Shown in pieces: positions 27,001 to 33,840 of a DNA stretch of 64,000 nucleotides. The position numbers were made by a program, and so were the translations under genes. The notes under the pieces are model-generated. The model was not told the origin of the DNA. It was given only the letters and a program-made list of their open reading frames with translations, and ran no database searches. Source of the DNA: Reticulitermes speratus (taxonomy: Eukaryota; Arthropoda; Insecta; Blattodea; Rhinotermitidae); the NCBI GenBank assembly GCA_021186555.1, contig JAJKFL010000003.1, positions 36,940,908 through 37,004,907 of the forward strand, written 5' to 3'. The first letter of the stretch is position 1; every line of letters begins with the position of its first letter.

Positions 27001-30000
27001 TTTTCGTTTATGTTTTGAAACATGAGAACACTTGATTTTAATAAAATCTATTAATACATTGCCTATTTTTGTTTCCTTAAAAAACTTATAATAGACAAAC
27101 ATTAATTTTGTATGTATCATAATTTGAATTTGAGAAGGAGGAAGTAACGGAAGGCATGAGAGAATTGCATAGCGATCATCATAATTTTTACTCCTGGCCA
27201 AATGTTATTAGAAGGATCACATAAAGGTAAATGGAATGGATGAAAAATGTGGCACGTATGGGAGAAGAGAAGTGCATACAAGTTTTAGTAGGGACACGTG
27301 AAAGAAAGAAATGACTTTCAAGACATAGGTGTAGATGGAGGACCAATATTGAAATGGATCTTGAAGAAATTTGATGGAAGTGAGTGAACTGTGTTAATCT
27401 GGCTCAGGATGGGGACCACTGATGGGCTTTTGTGAAAATGGTAATGAATCTCCATGTTCCATAAAGTGTTACAAAGTGTTTGACTAGCTGATCAACTGTG
27501 AACTATTAATTATGTGCCATAATTTATTCCTGTTTAAGAATATAGTTTGTATTATGTTACTTCTGGGTCTTTATAACATGTACATTTTACAATGAAAACA
27601 TTGTATATTTGAACAAATTTTAACGTGTCATACATTGACTAGTGCAACTACAGAATGTCCAGCTGAATGTGGAATCCATTCATGGAATCTACAAACCCAC
27701 TCAAAACTAAATTGCTGCATAGCATCCGATGATGATGCCTGCTCTGCCGTACTCTGTCCTGCAAGTCCCACAGTGATGCAGGACTGCGTGCCATAGAGTA
27801 GATGACATCAATTGCTGCACAGTGACTGATGATGGCCCCTCCTGTGCCATACTGAGGTCCACATTAAAAATATATCTCTCTGTGTATTGTGTACTCAGTT
27901 TCTACGTGCTATATGCATTTTCTTATTGTCTTATGTCAGCAAGGGCAGAAAAGTTAACTATGTGTCCTGAATAGGACGCATTTAAAGCTAAGTAAGTTTA
28001 AAGTTTGATGATGGGGTGGGACAATGTCAGACTATTCGTTTGCACTTTTCCGCTGTCTCAGTATTTTTATAAAACTCACTCTGTTTCAGGACTTGGATCT
28101 ACTCCCATCATCAAGTGGAATGAATATACAGAAATCCCTACTTTGCTGGGCTTCTTGGTAGAATTAGTCTTCTACCCTGAATAGGGATAGGAACTGGTGA
28201 AAGAAACAGAGACCATTACCAAAATACAGTTATTTTCATAAGGAAATAGAAAATGAGGATGATGGGTGATGTATAAAAGAATAGTCTGAAAGGTTAGGAC
28301 ACATGTTGGATAGTGCAACATACAATTTCTCCTGCTGATGACTGGATTGTTACATAAAGTGGCAATGCAAATTGCTCAGTGATAATACAAATTAATCATG
28401 TCAATGTAAACTTCAATTAAATTCAATTTAGTAAGAATCCTGATGTTACTGGGCCACAATTGTGTAGTCTACAGTGACTAGACTACAGGATGGATGACTG
28501 AGGAATTTTGGTTCAATTCCTGGTAGCAGTAGGGTAATTCTCTCTTCTCAAAGACTGCAGACCAGCTCTGAAGCCCACCCAGCTTCCTATTTAATGGTAC
28601 CAAGGGCTCCTTTCCTGGGGCTAAAGTGACTGGGACTTGAAGCTAACCACTCACTTCTGTTAATAACCAGGTTCAGAAGAATGGAACTACACCTCCATGG
28701 TCCCGTATGCTTTCCTGGTGTGAACAGGGACAACTTTCATGGCATATACATACAGACACACACATATATACAAACACACAGCACATATGTGCACATGCAC
28801 ACAAAAAAATACACATATAAATACAGGTAGAGAATTGGTAGATATAACAAAACTGATGAAAGACATTTTTCTTCAAAGTGAAGGGACTAAATGTACCTTC
28901 AAGTATAGGGTCATTATTTTATCTGACAAATATTGTTTGTTACTTCCTGCTGCTATTCGAATTTGCTATGGATTGGAATTTATGCATTTTACTTCAATAT
29001 GTTGCAATTAATGTTAGGTTTGTACTCACTACATTTAAAAATGGTGCTTGAAATTGTTTCCTGATACATGCAGACATGCATCACATCTAACAAACATGCT
29101 GTTTATTGCATGTTGAATTTCTGCTTGCGGAATTAAAGACATTATATCTTGAATGCTTCTTTTCAGATGGTCTTCAGTGCAAGGACTATTAGTATACACT
29201 TTATCCTTTAACATTCCCCACAATTAAAATTTGCATGGATTCAGATCTGGTGAATGAGGAGGCCACAATCTCTGCTTATTCTTCTGTAACCAAAAGCACT
29301 CTCTAAACAATGCACAGAATTGCTTGTTGCATGAGCTTTTGCACTGGCTTGCTGAACAAGGTATAGCTTCTCTCAAATTACACAGGTGTTCAAAAATGGT
29401 GTCAGGATGTGGGAAACACAACAGTGTGAATTTATGATCTCAGAAAAAAATGACCCCCAGTGATTCTAGTTGCTCTCATAGCACACAGCATACCAATTTA
29501 ACTTAATGTTATGGCACTTCATGGCTTAATATGTGATTTTCTGCAGATCACTACCTGTTATTCTGAGAGTTCATATATCCACTGACATGAAAATCAAGCT
29601 TCATAGCTAAACAGAATGGGGCGCAGTCCCTGTTCCAGGCTATACCCCATAAAGGTACCAGTTCTATAATAATCTTCCAGGCAATATAAAACAGTTGTCT
29701 GGGAACAAAAATCAATTCAAGAAAGTATTCTACAGTTTCTTCATTCACATTCATTTTATGATATAGGTGAATTTTTTAATTACAGGGACAAAGAAATTCA
29801 TTAACTGGATTCTACCAATAAATTTATTACTTAGTAAATATTTTTAGATCATTATAATTACATCTGATCAATCAATATGTATTATGGGTCAATTGGAATT
29901 GCTAAGGTACATTCTATTTCATTTTTTGATACATCAATAGACTTCTTAATTATGTGATGATTATATAAGATTATATAGGTATGATGAATGATCAAAAGTA

Positions 30001-32187
30001 CCTACACATTTCTCATTCTAATTTTAAATGTATTTTTAAGACAATTTCATGTTAGGTATCTGAATGTGACTTGTGATTATTATTTTTTATTATAAATTTT
30101 ATTACTGTTTTTAATGTTGGTATTTTTAATTTTTGTAATGCTCAGTTCTACTTTGTTTGTATTCATATTTTATATTGTGACACTGGACTATTGTCTATAT
30201 CCTGATGGGTTTTGTGACCTTGTAATGGATTTGTGGCATGTAAATAAATGATGATGATGATGATGAGTTCACAAAATCCTGTCTTCCTTCATGGTGTGTG
30301 TTGTAGATGCAAATGCAGCAGTTTTGTTGCCTCTCCCATATGCTGTGCATGCAGACAGGCTGGAGATGGGTCTAAGTTTCATACAGCAAGTGAGCTGATG
30401 GGAAGTGATAGACAGTAATTGTCAGTTAAAATAAGTACCTTTATATGAGATTTGAGGTTTTCATGGCAGTGAAGATTCATAGTTTGGTCCTTAGGTTATG
30501 ACACCTGTCCAACAGACTACACAATATTAAACCCAGGAGACTATAAAATATAAATCACAGTACTTTCCTCTAGAGGACAGATGATGTTTTGTTCATGACG
30601 CTGTGGAAATTTTTAATTTTCAATATTAATTTGCAACTTGATTGAGGATTTTTTTGGTAAACTCTATTAAAATTTTGCTTCATTGTTGTTAATGTGAAAA
30701 TCTTACTGAGGCATAACTAGAGACATAAAATGTAGAATAATTTTATTTAGAAAACAATAACAAATAAATCTTTAATTTTATGAAGAATGACAGTCTCAAT
30801 TTACCCATATTAAAAAGTGTACAGCTGAAGTACAAGATGTATCCAGCACAGCTCCAGTTGGGCCTGAGTTGGTAGCACTGGTTATCACAGTCATATTGTC
30901 ATTCAAAGGAAGAGATGAGACACTCAATCCTTTTACTGACAGCTGTTTGATTACATCTAGAGTTCCTGAAAAATATTAAGTAGTGAGTGTAAAAATAAGA
31001 CAGTGAAACAGAAATCAAGGACATACACCGACTGTGAGTTATATACTTTACAATTACAGGAAAATAGGTAGCTATTAATATTTATAAAAAATGGCTCTTA
31101 AAACCAGGTGTGAGTAAAGAAGAGTTTCCAAAATATTATTTACATACAAGCTGCCCTTATCTACAAAATATGCCATAATAAAACACTTAAGGCCGAAAGA
31201 AATTTTTTTTATTAAGTCCCATTGCACTAGATGCAGTTATTATTATTATTGTATTGTATTATTTTATTATTATTATTATTATTATTATAACAACAAATAC
31301 ATTTTATCTTATAAATGAAACCATTCTGAATATGTGTATATGAACTTTGCCTTGTCAAAGTCATATTTAGCCCAGTGAGGAAGCTTGTGTGCACCAGTGT
31401 ACTCTGAAAGCTATGCTTGTGGTGGCCTAGCTGATGGTAGGGCCACCCATGCTGGTCAGGTTTACAGCAACATACCAGACAAAGAGAGACACCCTGGCCA
31501 TCCAAGTTGGGTATTGGGCATGCGGATGACATCCTCACCTCATAAAAATTCAGTGGTCTTGAAACTCTGGCAACTGGGAAACCATGGCCTAAAAATGGGC
31601 CAAAGCACGATCAAACAAGAAGGCAAAAGAGGAGGAGGATAAGAAGGAAGAGAAGAGGAGGAGGAGGAAGAAGTAATAATAATAATAAAGAAGTAAAAGT
31701 AATTGTAGTAGCTATTGGAGCAACTGGAACCATACGAAAGTCAGTTACCACTGTCTTATTCCTTGATGATATCTTTGCTATACGTTCTGTAAAGGAACTG
31801 CAGAAATTGATCGGTCTGAAAACAACACACTCACTAGGAGGAACAGTGATGTAAAATATATTCATTTCAGTTCAAGCATATTGTCGCTTAGAGCTGTTAT
31901 ATTATGAATCTCAGAAGCAAGATGTGACTTATTTGCAGACATAACAGCCCTGGCAGCTGGTGAAATTCACAAATAACAGCAGTAGCAGTAGCAATGACAA
32001 TGAGCATGAAAATGATAATAATAATAATAATGATAATCGTTGAAAAAAAAAGAACTATACTGTTACAGGTAAACTTACAGATAAACTTACCAATACCCCA
32101 ACATACAAACAGTGACACTTGTGTTGTACGTGTGTACAGAAAGAAATCTGTTATGAGAGACACAACGTACATGTCAGGCTGCTTCAT
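3138..32187 (-). CDS. Ionotropic receptor (IR), 10-exon gene
   Basis: Divergent ionotropic glutamate receptor-like chemosensory channel of the insect IR family, expected in sensory-neuron membranes. Exons in coding order: 32187-32091, 30965-30805, 26645-26312, 23373-23294, 21821-21609, 17866-17601, 8061-7847, 5605-5430, 3625-3416, 3327-3138. All splice phases agree and all introns are GT-AG. The spliced frame gives about 646 residues, normal for an IR. Landmarks: S1 lobe with 'LTRGEADIG' and an Arg in 'VTHDR'; M1 'PFSVGVWASLCSLLL'; pore 'VCQQG'; M3 'AVLTYTAYSASIISLL'; S2 'CSVGKIP...ALPVSSSFTRPIN'; and M4 'IYPVLYLIAFGIACSCVLLPFE'. Odd points: a +1 frameshift in exon 3, an extra broken copy of exon 6 within intron 6, and no signal-peptide exon found. 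The gene may be a pseudogene, or the frameshift may be an assembly error. IR subtype not assigned. Confidence 0.85.
3416..3625 (-). CDS. IR exon 9, S2 end and M4
   Basis: Acceptor TTATGTGTAG, donor ACAG|GTATGT. It encodes 'LLRLIQFGLMAREHQRWFEV', a 'P-L-C-D' turn, and M4 'DIYPVLYLIAFGIACSCVLL' followed by 'PFECIIHY'. The order E/Q-x-G-L...R-W...M4...E is standard for IR C termini. Confidence 0.85.
3846..3898 (+). ncRNA. Hammerhead-ribozyme-like motif
   Basis: Order of elements: GTCC (3852-3855), ATGAAGA (3856-3862), hairpin GAACC/GGTTC (3864-3868, 3877-3881), GAAA (3882-3885), mini-hairpin AC-AT-GT (3885-3890), T (3891), then GGAC (3892-3895). GTCC and GGAC close stem I, so all three hammerhead stems can form. 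The first core base is A where a classical hammerhead has C, so self-cleavage is doubtful. It lies in IR intron 9. Confidence 0.4.
5430..5605 (-). CDS. IR exon 8, S2 lobe
   Basis: Acceptor TTATTCACAG, donor TTTTGG|GTAAGA. It encodes 'GEVAFCADKVEAHTYL' and '...CSVGKIP' with '...FALPVSSSFTRPINF', the IR S2 pattern of a Cys-containing strand and then 'A-L-P-x-x-S-x-x-x-x-x-I-N'. The two leftover bases are completed by exon 9 to Gly, giving '...NFGLLRLIQFGL'. Confidence 0.8.
6740..6754. repeat. Poly-G tract (15 bp)
   Basis: An uninterrupted G run just upstream of a SINE tail in IR intron 8. Confidence 0.9.
6822..7110 (-). mobile_element. tRNA-derived SINE (family 1)
   Basis: On the minus strand: tRNA-like head 'GGATAGCCAAGTTATTGGCTAC', B box 'GGATTCAAATCCTGG', then the shared body ('GCCCACCCACCCTCCTATTC', 'CTTTCCTGGGGGTAAAGTGG', 'GTAGGCCTTCATGGCACGG') and a CTTTACCTTCACCTTCAC tail. 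It is one of the better preserved copies, inserted in IR intron 8. Confidence 0.8.
7738..7754. repeat. (CA)n microsatellite
   Basis: A short CA run in IR intron 7 next to exon 7. Confidence 0.85.
7847..8061 (-). CDS. IR exon 7, M3
   Basis: Acceptor GACTTGCAG, donor CAAG|GTACAG. It encodes 'SARNPTTSAARTLFIVLFVL' and the M3 helix signature 'TYTAYSASIISLLSSPT', equivalent to the iGluR 'SYTANLAAFLT' motif in its IR form (Y-x-A-Y-S-A-x-x-x-S-x-L). It ends '...HYYHAHFK' on a codon boundary that meets exon 8. Confidence 0.88.
8767..8777 (+). repeat. Target-site duplication, 3' side of LINE A
   Basis: TGAATGATATT here equals the 11-mer at 12180-12190. The pair brackets the LINE exactly, showing insertion by target-primed reverse transcription. 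Confidence 0.85.
8782..11346 (-). CDS. LINE A endonuclease/reverse transcriptase, main open part
   Basis: An 854-residue open frame. It starts inside the endonuclease at 'MPTSDYEDDEVEELYDII' (the Met is internal) and contains catalytic 'GDWNS' and 'SDH', the full RT fingers-palm with Y-A-D-D, thumb, and a C-terminal 'RWKLKEEALDRTLWRT'-type tail. The upstream 127 residues lie in another frame (11729-about 11350) because of the one-base loss. Enzymes of this kind nick genomic DNA and copy their own RNA. Intact RT motifs point to recent activity. Confidence 0.85.
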   Translation of the reverse strand: MPTSDYEDDEVEELYDIIEEILEEDGKGATNTIIMGDWNSVVGDKAHHNTVGPYGLGRRNQRGQMLIDFCERNGLVITNTWFKKPKRRLYTWKSPGDRNRYQLDYVLVKQRFRNSVKDVQTLPGADIDSDHNLLVAKICTRLKKIMRFHKKKPRWDLEKLYAQRQVVHDRLEEQLGAIKCESGNVEVQWNNIKKCVLDTMSGLVGKVERRARKPWITQEMISKMDERRKWKNINNEEGRKNYRRLRNELKRATDNAKKEYLESICDEIIEFQRIGRYDLMYMKTKELGWKENHGIQNIGIEDSQGNIIINQRRVLQIWENYITELYDRANRPEHLDVEPEDEVDEDERGPHILQSEVEKAIKEMRDKKATGDDDVPGDVLKLLGEGGLRLMTQMINSMYVTGEWPRDFIEVTMIALKKKPKATKCSDHRTISIIAHAAKIVARILKRRIERKIEDALGEDQFGFRRGKGTRDAIGMLRIISERTLVIDEELCACFIDWQKAFDRVNWTKLMQILKGIGIDWRERRLISKLYMEQSVKIRLDQGETRSVKIGRGVRQGCCLSPILFNLYSEYLTKEALEGFGDFKIGGQVIRTVKYADDLVLLAREEMVLQGMIDRLIEIGRRYGMEMNVGKTKVMKISRQPSPMKIMIDQKQLENVEYFNYLGSMITSDARCTREIKSRIAMAKAAFNKKKNLFTSKLELNLRKKLVKCYIWSIALYGAETWTLRKADQKYLESFEMWCWRRMEKISWTDRVRNEEVLHRVKEERNILHTIKRRKANWIGHILRRNCLLKHVIEGKLEGRIEMTGRRGRRRKQLLDDLKEKKRYWKLKEEALDRTLWRTRFGRGYGPVVRQTTE
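11350..11729 (-). CDS. LINE A N-terminal endonuclease part (frame-shifted from main ORF)
   Basis: Starts 'MFLGETPRGNEYRQKQKTQN' and continues with 'FRIGTWNVRTL' and 'VSVLGVSEVRWKG', the first AP-endonuclease motifs, down to 'SILIVQV'. The remaining protein continues in a different frame below 11346. Confidence 0.75.
12103..12179 (-). ncRNA. Candidate 5' structured RNA of LINE A (HDV-like?)
   Basis: The element begins with a C tract and TTT. AGAGGGG about 25 nt further on can pair with CCCCTTT to make a 7-bp helix. CAC/GTG can form a 3-bp helix between them, CAG/CTG a later hairpin, and GCTAAG (12114-12109) resembles the J4/2 strand of HDV-like ribozymes. CCGTGG and CCGCGG also flank the core and are complementary. 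RTE- and R2-type LINEs are known to carry 5' HDV-like ribozymes. I could not place a single consistent double pseudoknot by hand, so this is tentative. Confidence 0.3.
12180..12190 (+). repeat. Target-site duplication, 5' side of LINE A
   Basis: TGAATGATATT, matching 8767-8777. It recurs at 16060-16070 because the region was duplicated. Confidence 0.85.
12385..12541 (+). mobile_element. SINE remnant (family 2), truncated
   Basis: tRNA-like head 'TTGGTGTAGTGATAATGCTT' and body 'GTTCTGCACAGTCCTTCCAG' ending at 'TTGATTAGGCC'. The rest of the element is missing here but present in the right duplication unit (16265 onward). Confidence 0.5.
13106..13371 (-). pseudogene. Broken duplicate of IR exon 6
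   Basis: This aligns along its length with exon 6 at 17601-17866, but with many single-base insertions and deletions that destroy the frame and blur the donor (GTATAC context shifted). The acceptor TTCACAG is still visible. It sits in the left unit of the tandem duplication, inside intron 6. Differences are mostly one-base indels, not substitutions. That looks more like unpolished long-read sequence than ageing, though decay cannot be excluded. Confidence 0.75.
13550..13582. repeat. (GT)n-rich tract
   Basis: An interrupted GT repeat corresponding to the purer (GT)n at 18039-18074 in the other duplication unit. Confidence 0.7.
13654..16059 (-). mobile_element. LINE A copy 2, 3'-truncated by duplication junction
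   Basis: Same element as 8778-12179 but without its 3' third. It stops at 13654 inside the RT ('...KGIGIDW'), before the Y-A-D-D box. Loss of the 3' side is unlike normal LINE truncation, which removes the 5' side, and is explained by the tandem-duplication breakpoint. The ORF is open from 15333 to 13654, then shifts near 15366 because of a C-run one base shorter than in copy 1. The site of the copy 1 frameshift (11349) is intact here. Confidence 0.85.
16265..16900 (+). mobile_element. Family-2 SINE interrupted by another SINE
   Basis: The head and body match 12385-12541. After 'CATCCTATCATTTGACA' a second SINE intervenes (16478-16786), and the host resumes with 'CTGTGTAGTCTGAGTTACTG', the same closing block seen at 24420-24450 (GTGGCCTGAGCTACTGACAT). 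Confidence 0.6.
16464..16800 (+). mobile_element. tRNA-derived SINE with 14-bp target-site duplication
   Basis: CCTATCATTTGACA occurs at 16464-16477 and again at 16787-16800. The 309 bp between them begin with a tRNA-like A box (TGGCGAAGTTGG, 16490-16501) and B box (GGATTCGATTCC, 16534-16545) and end with CTTTACCTTTA. The element is inserted inside an older family-2 SINE and is fairly young judging by the perfect duplication. Confidence 0.88.
17601..17866 (-). CDS. IR exon 6, M1 and pore
   Basis: Encodes 'PQLYYKVQSVRAARNIYILP', then M1 'FSVGVWASLCSLLLAMTVAL', and the pore loop ending 'LLVTTGAVCQQG'. The Q-Q-G of the pore is an IR hallmark. Acceptor CTGTCACAG at 17867, donor CAAG|GTATAA at 17600. 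The last base joins GT of exon 7 to make Gly. It lies in the right-hand copy of the tandem duplication; the left-hand counterpart (13106-13371) is broken. Confidence 0.85.
18039..18074. repeat. (GT)n microsatellite
   Basis: An uninterrupted GT run of about 36 bp. Confidence 0.95.
18156..21608. other. IR intron 5, no gene recognised
   Basis: AT-rich intronic DNA with a poly-T/GGTGGTGG patch at about 20033-20066. The stretch 19995-20060 has 'GGTTTTCAGGTTTTCATGGC', which recurs near 17100 and 30455. No domain is recognisable. Confidence 0.5.
21609..21821 (-). CDS. IR exon 5, S1 ligand-binding lobe
   Basis: Encodes the end of S1, including 'ELWVLQQLTRGEADIGASSI' and 'IVTHDRVGLAEY'. The G-E-A-D-I-G block and the Arg of T-x-x-R correspond to the iGluR region where the conserved Arg contacts the ligand carboxylate. 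Acceptor CTATTCCTCAG, donor CAG|GTAAAT. The phase connects to exon 6 through an Arg codon. Confidence 0.85.
21970..22115 (-). mobile_element. Family-2 SINE remnant
   Basis: The minus strand reads tRNA-like 'GTCAAGTGAATAGCACTCCA', 'GATTCAAATCTTGGCACAG' and 'GGTTTTCCTCAGTCCCTCCA', the same block order as 24229-24470. Confidence 0.5.
22245..22432 (+). mobile_element. Family-1 SINE, internally shortened
   Basis: Head 'GTCAGCATAGTGATTAGGCT', B-box-like 'GGTTTAATTCCTGGC', then 'CCATATAGTGCCAAGGTCAT' and a CTCTTTACCTTCAC tail. The middle body of the family is missing. Confidence 0.55.
23294..23373 (-). CDS. IR exon 4, S1 lobe
   Basis: A short 80-nt exon with acceptor CATTTTCAG and donor CAG|GTAATG. 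It encodes 'ESRQMYDWSLLQLLTAVLNF', matching the IR S1 pattern 'Y-x-x-x-L-L-x-x-L-x-x-x-L-N-F'. Phases fit exon 3 (codon boundary) and exon 5 (two bases of an Arg codon carried over). Confidence 0.75.
24229..24470 (+). mobile_element. Family-2 SINE
   Basis: Head 'GTCGTGGTCAAGTGGATGGC', then 'GGTTTTCCTTAGTCCATCCA', 'CTCATATTAGGCCATGATTG', 'CATCATCCAGTGCTATGTGG' and 'CCTGAGCTACTGACATCAAT', ending in an A/T-rich tail. Lies in IR intron 3. Confidence 0.6.
25376..25652 (-). mobile_element. tRNA-derived SINE (family 1)
   Basis: Minus-strand order: head 'AGCATAGTCAGTATAGCAAC', B box 'GGTTCAAATCCCCGT', 'CTTTCCCAGGGGTAAAGTGG', 'GCCAAGGTTAAAAATGAGTG', then 'CATGGCTTCAATAGGG'. Inserted in IR intron 3. 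Confidence 0.75.
26312..26645 (-). CDS. IR exon 3, amino-terminal region and S1 start, frameshifted
   Basis: Acceptor TTTTCTTTTCTAG, donor GTG|GTAAGA. The first part reads 'ALAARMFHNRGIHWLFLYYG' onward in one frame and hits a stop near 26470. The second part ('SKIPRSFGPVVGQPG... DLKGAVLNVTAV') is open in the next frame and carries the IR 'L-x-G-x-x-L-x-V' start of S1. The length is 334 nt, one more than a multiple of three; removing one base restores both splice phases. This is either a pseudogenising +1 insertion or a consensus error. Confidence 0.75.
27225..27460 (+). mobile_element. LINE B 3'-terminal coding remnant
   Basis: Broken frames read 'EWMKNVARMGEEK', then 'RCRWRTNIEMDLEEI' and 'VNLAQDGDHWWAFVKMVMNL'. 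These are the C-terminal hallmarks of a common arthropod LINE (R-W-x-H-V-A-R-M, R-W-x-D-N-I-x-M-D-L, A-x-D-R-x-x-W). The same family occurs at 52140-53257 and 56290-56400. Confidence 0.6.
28449..28740 (+). mobile_element. tRNA-derived SINE (family 1)
   Basis: Head 'ATTGTGTAGTCTACAGTGAC', B box 'GGTTCAATTCCTGG', 'GCCCACCCAGCTTCCTATTT', 'CCTTTCCTGGGGCTAAAGTG' and 'CTAACCACTCACTTCTGTTA'. It lies in IR intron 2 beside a CA/TACA-rich patch (28740-28830). Confidence 0.75.
29035..29760 (-). pseudogene. Mariner-family transposase relic
   Basis: Minus-strand pieces in several frames. One shows 'FHVSGYMNSQNNR' (region of the first catalytic Asp), another 'WPPHSPDLNPCKF' (the P-x-S-P-D-L-N-P motif near the second Asp), and the last 'WGMLKDKVYTNSP' with 'IPQAEIQHAINSMFVRCDAC'. 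The order is right for a DDE_3 transposase. Stops and frame changes make it non-functional. It sits in IR intron 2. Confidence 0.7.
30000..30265 (+). mobile_element. LINE 3' end with (GAT)n tail
   Basis: 'TTTTGTGACCTTGTAATGGA' followed by 'GTAAATAAATGATGATGATG', the usual 3' terminus of CR1/Jockey-type LINEs with a trinucleotide tail. No intact coding remains and the 5' limit is uncertain. Confidence 0.45.
30805..30965 (-). CDS. IR exon 2, amino-terminal region
   Basis: Acceptor ATTTTTCAG precedes 30965; donor TGG|GTAAAT follows 30805. The phase joins cleanly to exon 1 (Gly codon) and to exon 3 (codon boundary). It encodes 'TLDVIKQLSVKGLSVSSLPL' and ends 'SAVHFLIW', continuing into 'ALAARMFHNRGIHWLF'. 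That matches the IR amino-terminal pattern where a hydrophobic helix precedes 'F-x-x-x-x-x-W-L'. Confidence 0.75.
31237..31292. repeat. (ATT)n microsatellite
   Basis: An interrupted ATT run in IR intron 1. A second AAT/GAT-type tract lies at 31675-31700 and a third at 32010-32037. Confidence 0.85.
31380..31690 (+). repeat. Dispersed repeat 3' end, purine-rich tail
   Basis: A unit containing 'GGTTTACAGCAACATACCAG' and 'GGGTATTGGGCATGCGGATG', ending in a GGA/GAA-rich stretch and (AAT)n. The layout resembles the 3' UTR and tail of a retroelement. I could not assign a family. Confidence 0.3.
32091..32187 (-). CDS. IR exon 1 (first recognised)
   Basis: The first ATG is at 32187, with an in-frame TGA shortly upstream. 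The segment ends '...VSLFVCWGI', a 'V-x-L-F-x-C-W' pattern usual near the IR N terminus. Donor G|GTAAGT follows 32091, leaving one base of a Gly codon that the next exon completes. No hydrophobic leader is encoded. A TTCAG just before the segment could be an acceptor, so a signal-peptide exon further upstream is possible and this ATG may not be the true start. Confidence 0.6.
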
Positions 32188-33145
32188 CTTGACTGTGCAC
32201 TGAATTCAGTCACACAGTTATTGACTTCCATTTGAATGACACACCTGGGACAGTTTCATTGTCTGCACTATGTAATCAAAAGGTAATAACTTGACAAGGC
32301 TACGTAACTGAACAAATTGAAATAGGCTGCACAAAAACATGAAAAGTGTCAATTATTCTAATCTTGTCAGTGAGCATTTGAAGACAATGGTCAATTCAAG
32401 TATCTGATATGGTTGGAAATAATGGCAGCACATCATTTTTAGGTGAAGGATTTTAAAGACTACTGCAGTCATGGATGGCCTGCATTTCTATATTGGAATT
32501 TAAGGAAAGAAAAAAACCTTCAGTAGGGATAACCAGTGCCATGGCCAAGATCTAAACTATTTTCCATAGACACATAGACTGACATATAAATAGGCAAAGA
32601 GGGAGACAGATGGATTGCAGGATTACTGGCCAGATTGGTAGGCAGATAGATTGAGATTAAAAGTTCAGATAGGTCAGTGTACAGGTAAGAAGGTAGCTTG
32701 TCTACCCAGTTACCTACTACATAAATAGCATAAGGAGCTATAATACATGCACTCAGGATCACAAATTATTAATTGGTGTTGAAATGCTTAAAACGTTTTC
32801 TTTTATTAATTTTCTGCACCGTACTCTCTTCATTGTGACGTTTCACTCTTTATTGTAAGCCTATGATAAAGTTCTTGAAAACTCAAATCTCACAGAGACA
32901 CATTTAAATAAAGATATAAATATGAGTTGGTAATTAGAATCAGTGGTAGTGAAGTGCCACTTCATTTATGCAGTATATGTCCAAGGGCAATCTGCAAACA
33001 GTTATGATAAAAGAAAATCCTTAACATCAGAGCAGATCAGTGTTTTTGGTGTAGGACTACATTGTGTCACCTATATGAATTATGTAAGTCTATTTTCACT
33101 GATCACACAGAGACTAAATTAAGTGGTTACTGTATTTAAATTAAA

Positions 33146-33458
33146 TTAGTCAAGTTGGTTTAATCGGTATAGTGACTAGACTATAGGCTAGTTAATTGGA
33201 GAACTGGGATCCATTTTTAGAGAAGAACAGTTTTTTCTTCTCTGCAGCAGCCAAACTGACTCTGGAACACACCCAACCTTCTATCAAATGGGTCTTTGGA
33301 ACTCTTTCTCTGAGGGTAAAGAGGCTGTGGCATGAAGCTGATTGCTCATCTCCACCTAGTGCTGAGGTTAAGAGTGTGTGCAGCTATATTTTCACTTTCC
33401 TTGTATACCTTCATGTTATGCTGACTAAAGCACAGACAATAATCCTTTACTTTACTGT
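33146..33458 (+). mobile_element. tRNA-derived SINE (family 1)
   Basis: Head 'AAGTTGGTTTAATCGGTATA', 'CACACCCAACCTTCTATCAA', 'CTCTGAGGGTAAAGAGGCTG', 'CATCTCCACCTAGTGCTGAG', then a CCTTTACTTTAC tail. Confidence 0.75.
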
Positions 33459-33652
33459 GCTTTATAGAAAATTACTCTGGGAAAATAACAGCGCCTCCTG
33501 TCAGAGAAGACTGGATGAATCTAAAGTTTTCCATCTTGCAGGGTGTGACATCACATAGTGTGGTAAATAAATAGGTACCAATATTTCAGAGGAACCTGCT
33601 GCCTCCTCTTATACCCCACAGATGGCAGGAGCATGTTCCTCTGAAATGTAAT

Positions 33653-33742
33653 CTGTGGTCTTTTGGGTAATTACACGGCGTCGTGTGGTAATTATTTACC
33701 GACGTTTCGGGACAACGTGTCGGTCCCATCTTCATGGGTCAA
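33653..33742 (-). ncRNA. Hammerhead-like motif plus conserved downstream block
   Basis: Minus strand: GACCC, ATGAAGA, hairpin GGGAC/GTCCC, GAAAC, GTCGGTAA, then ATTACCACACGACGCCG and TTACCCAAAAGACCAC. The downstream block returns at 43640-43704. Stem II is perfect; stem III and stem I are weak. Confidence 0.35.
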
Positions 33743-33840
33743 GATTCCAAGATGGAAAGAAAGCTTGTGACAAAGAAACTCGGCAGCAAGGCGGGGTAGG
33801 GAGCCGTGCGCTGTGACAATGGCCAATAGGATGAGAGGGT

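Noticed and set aside
31611..31865. Minus-strand open frame ending in a Leu/Pro-rich run, considered as an IR exon
   Set aside because: Exons 1 and 2 join directly in phase without it, and the Leu/Pro part is translated simple repeat.
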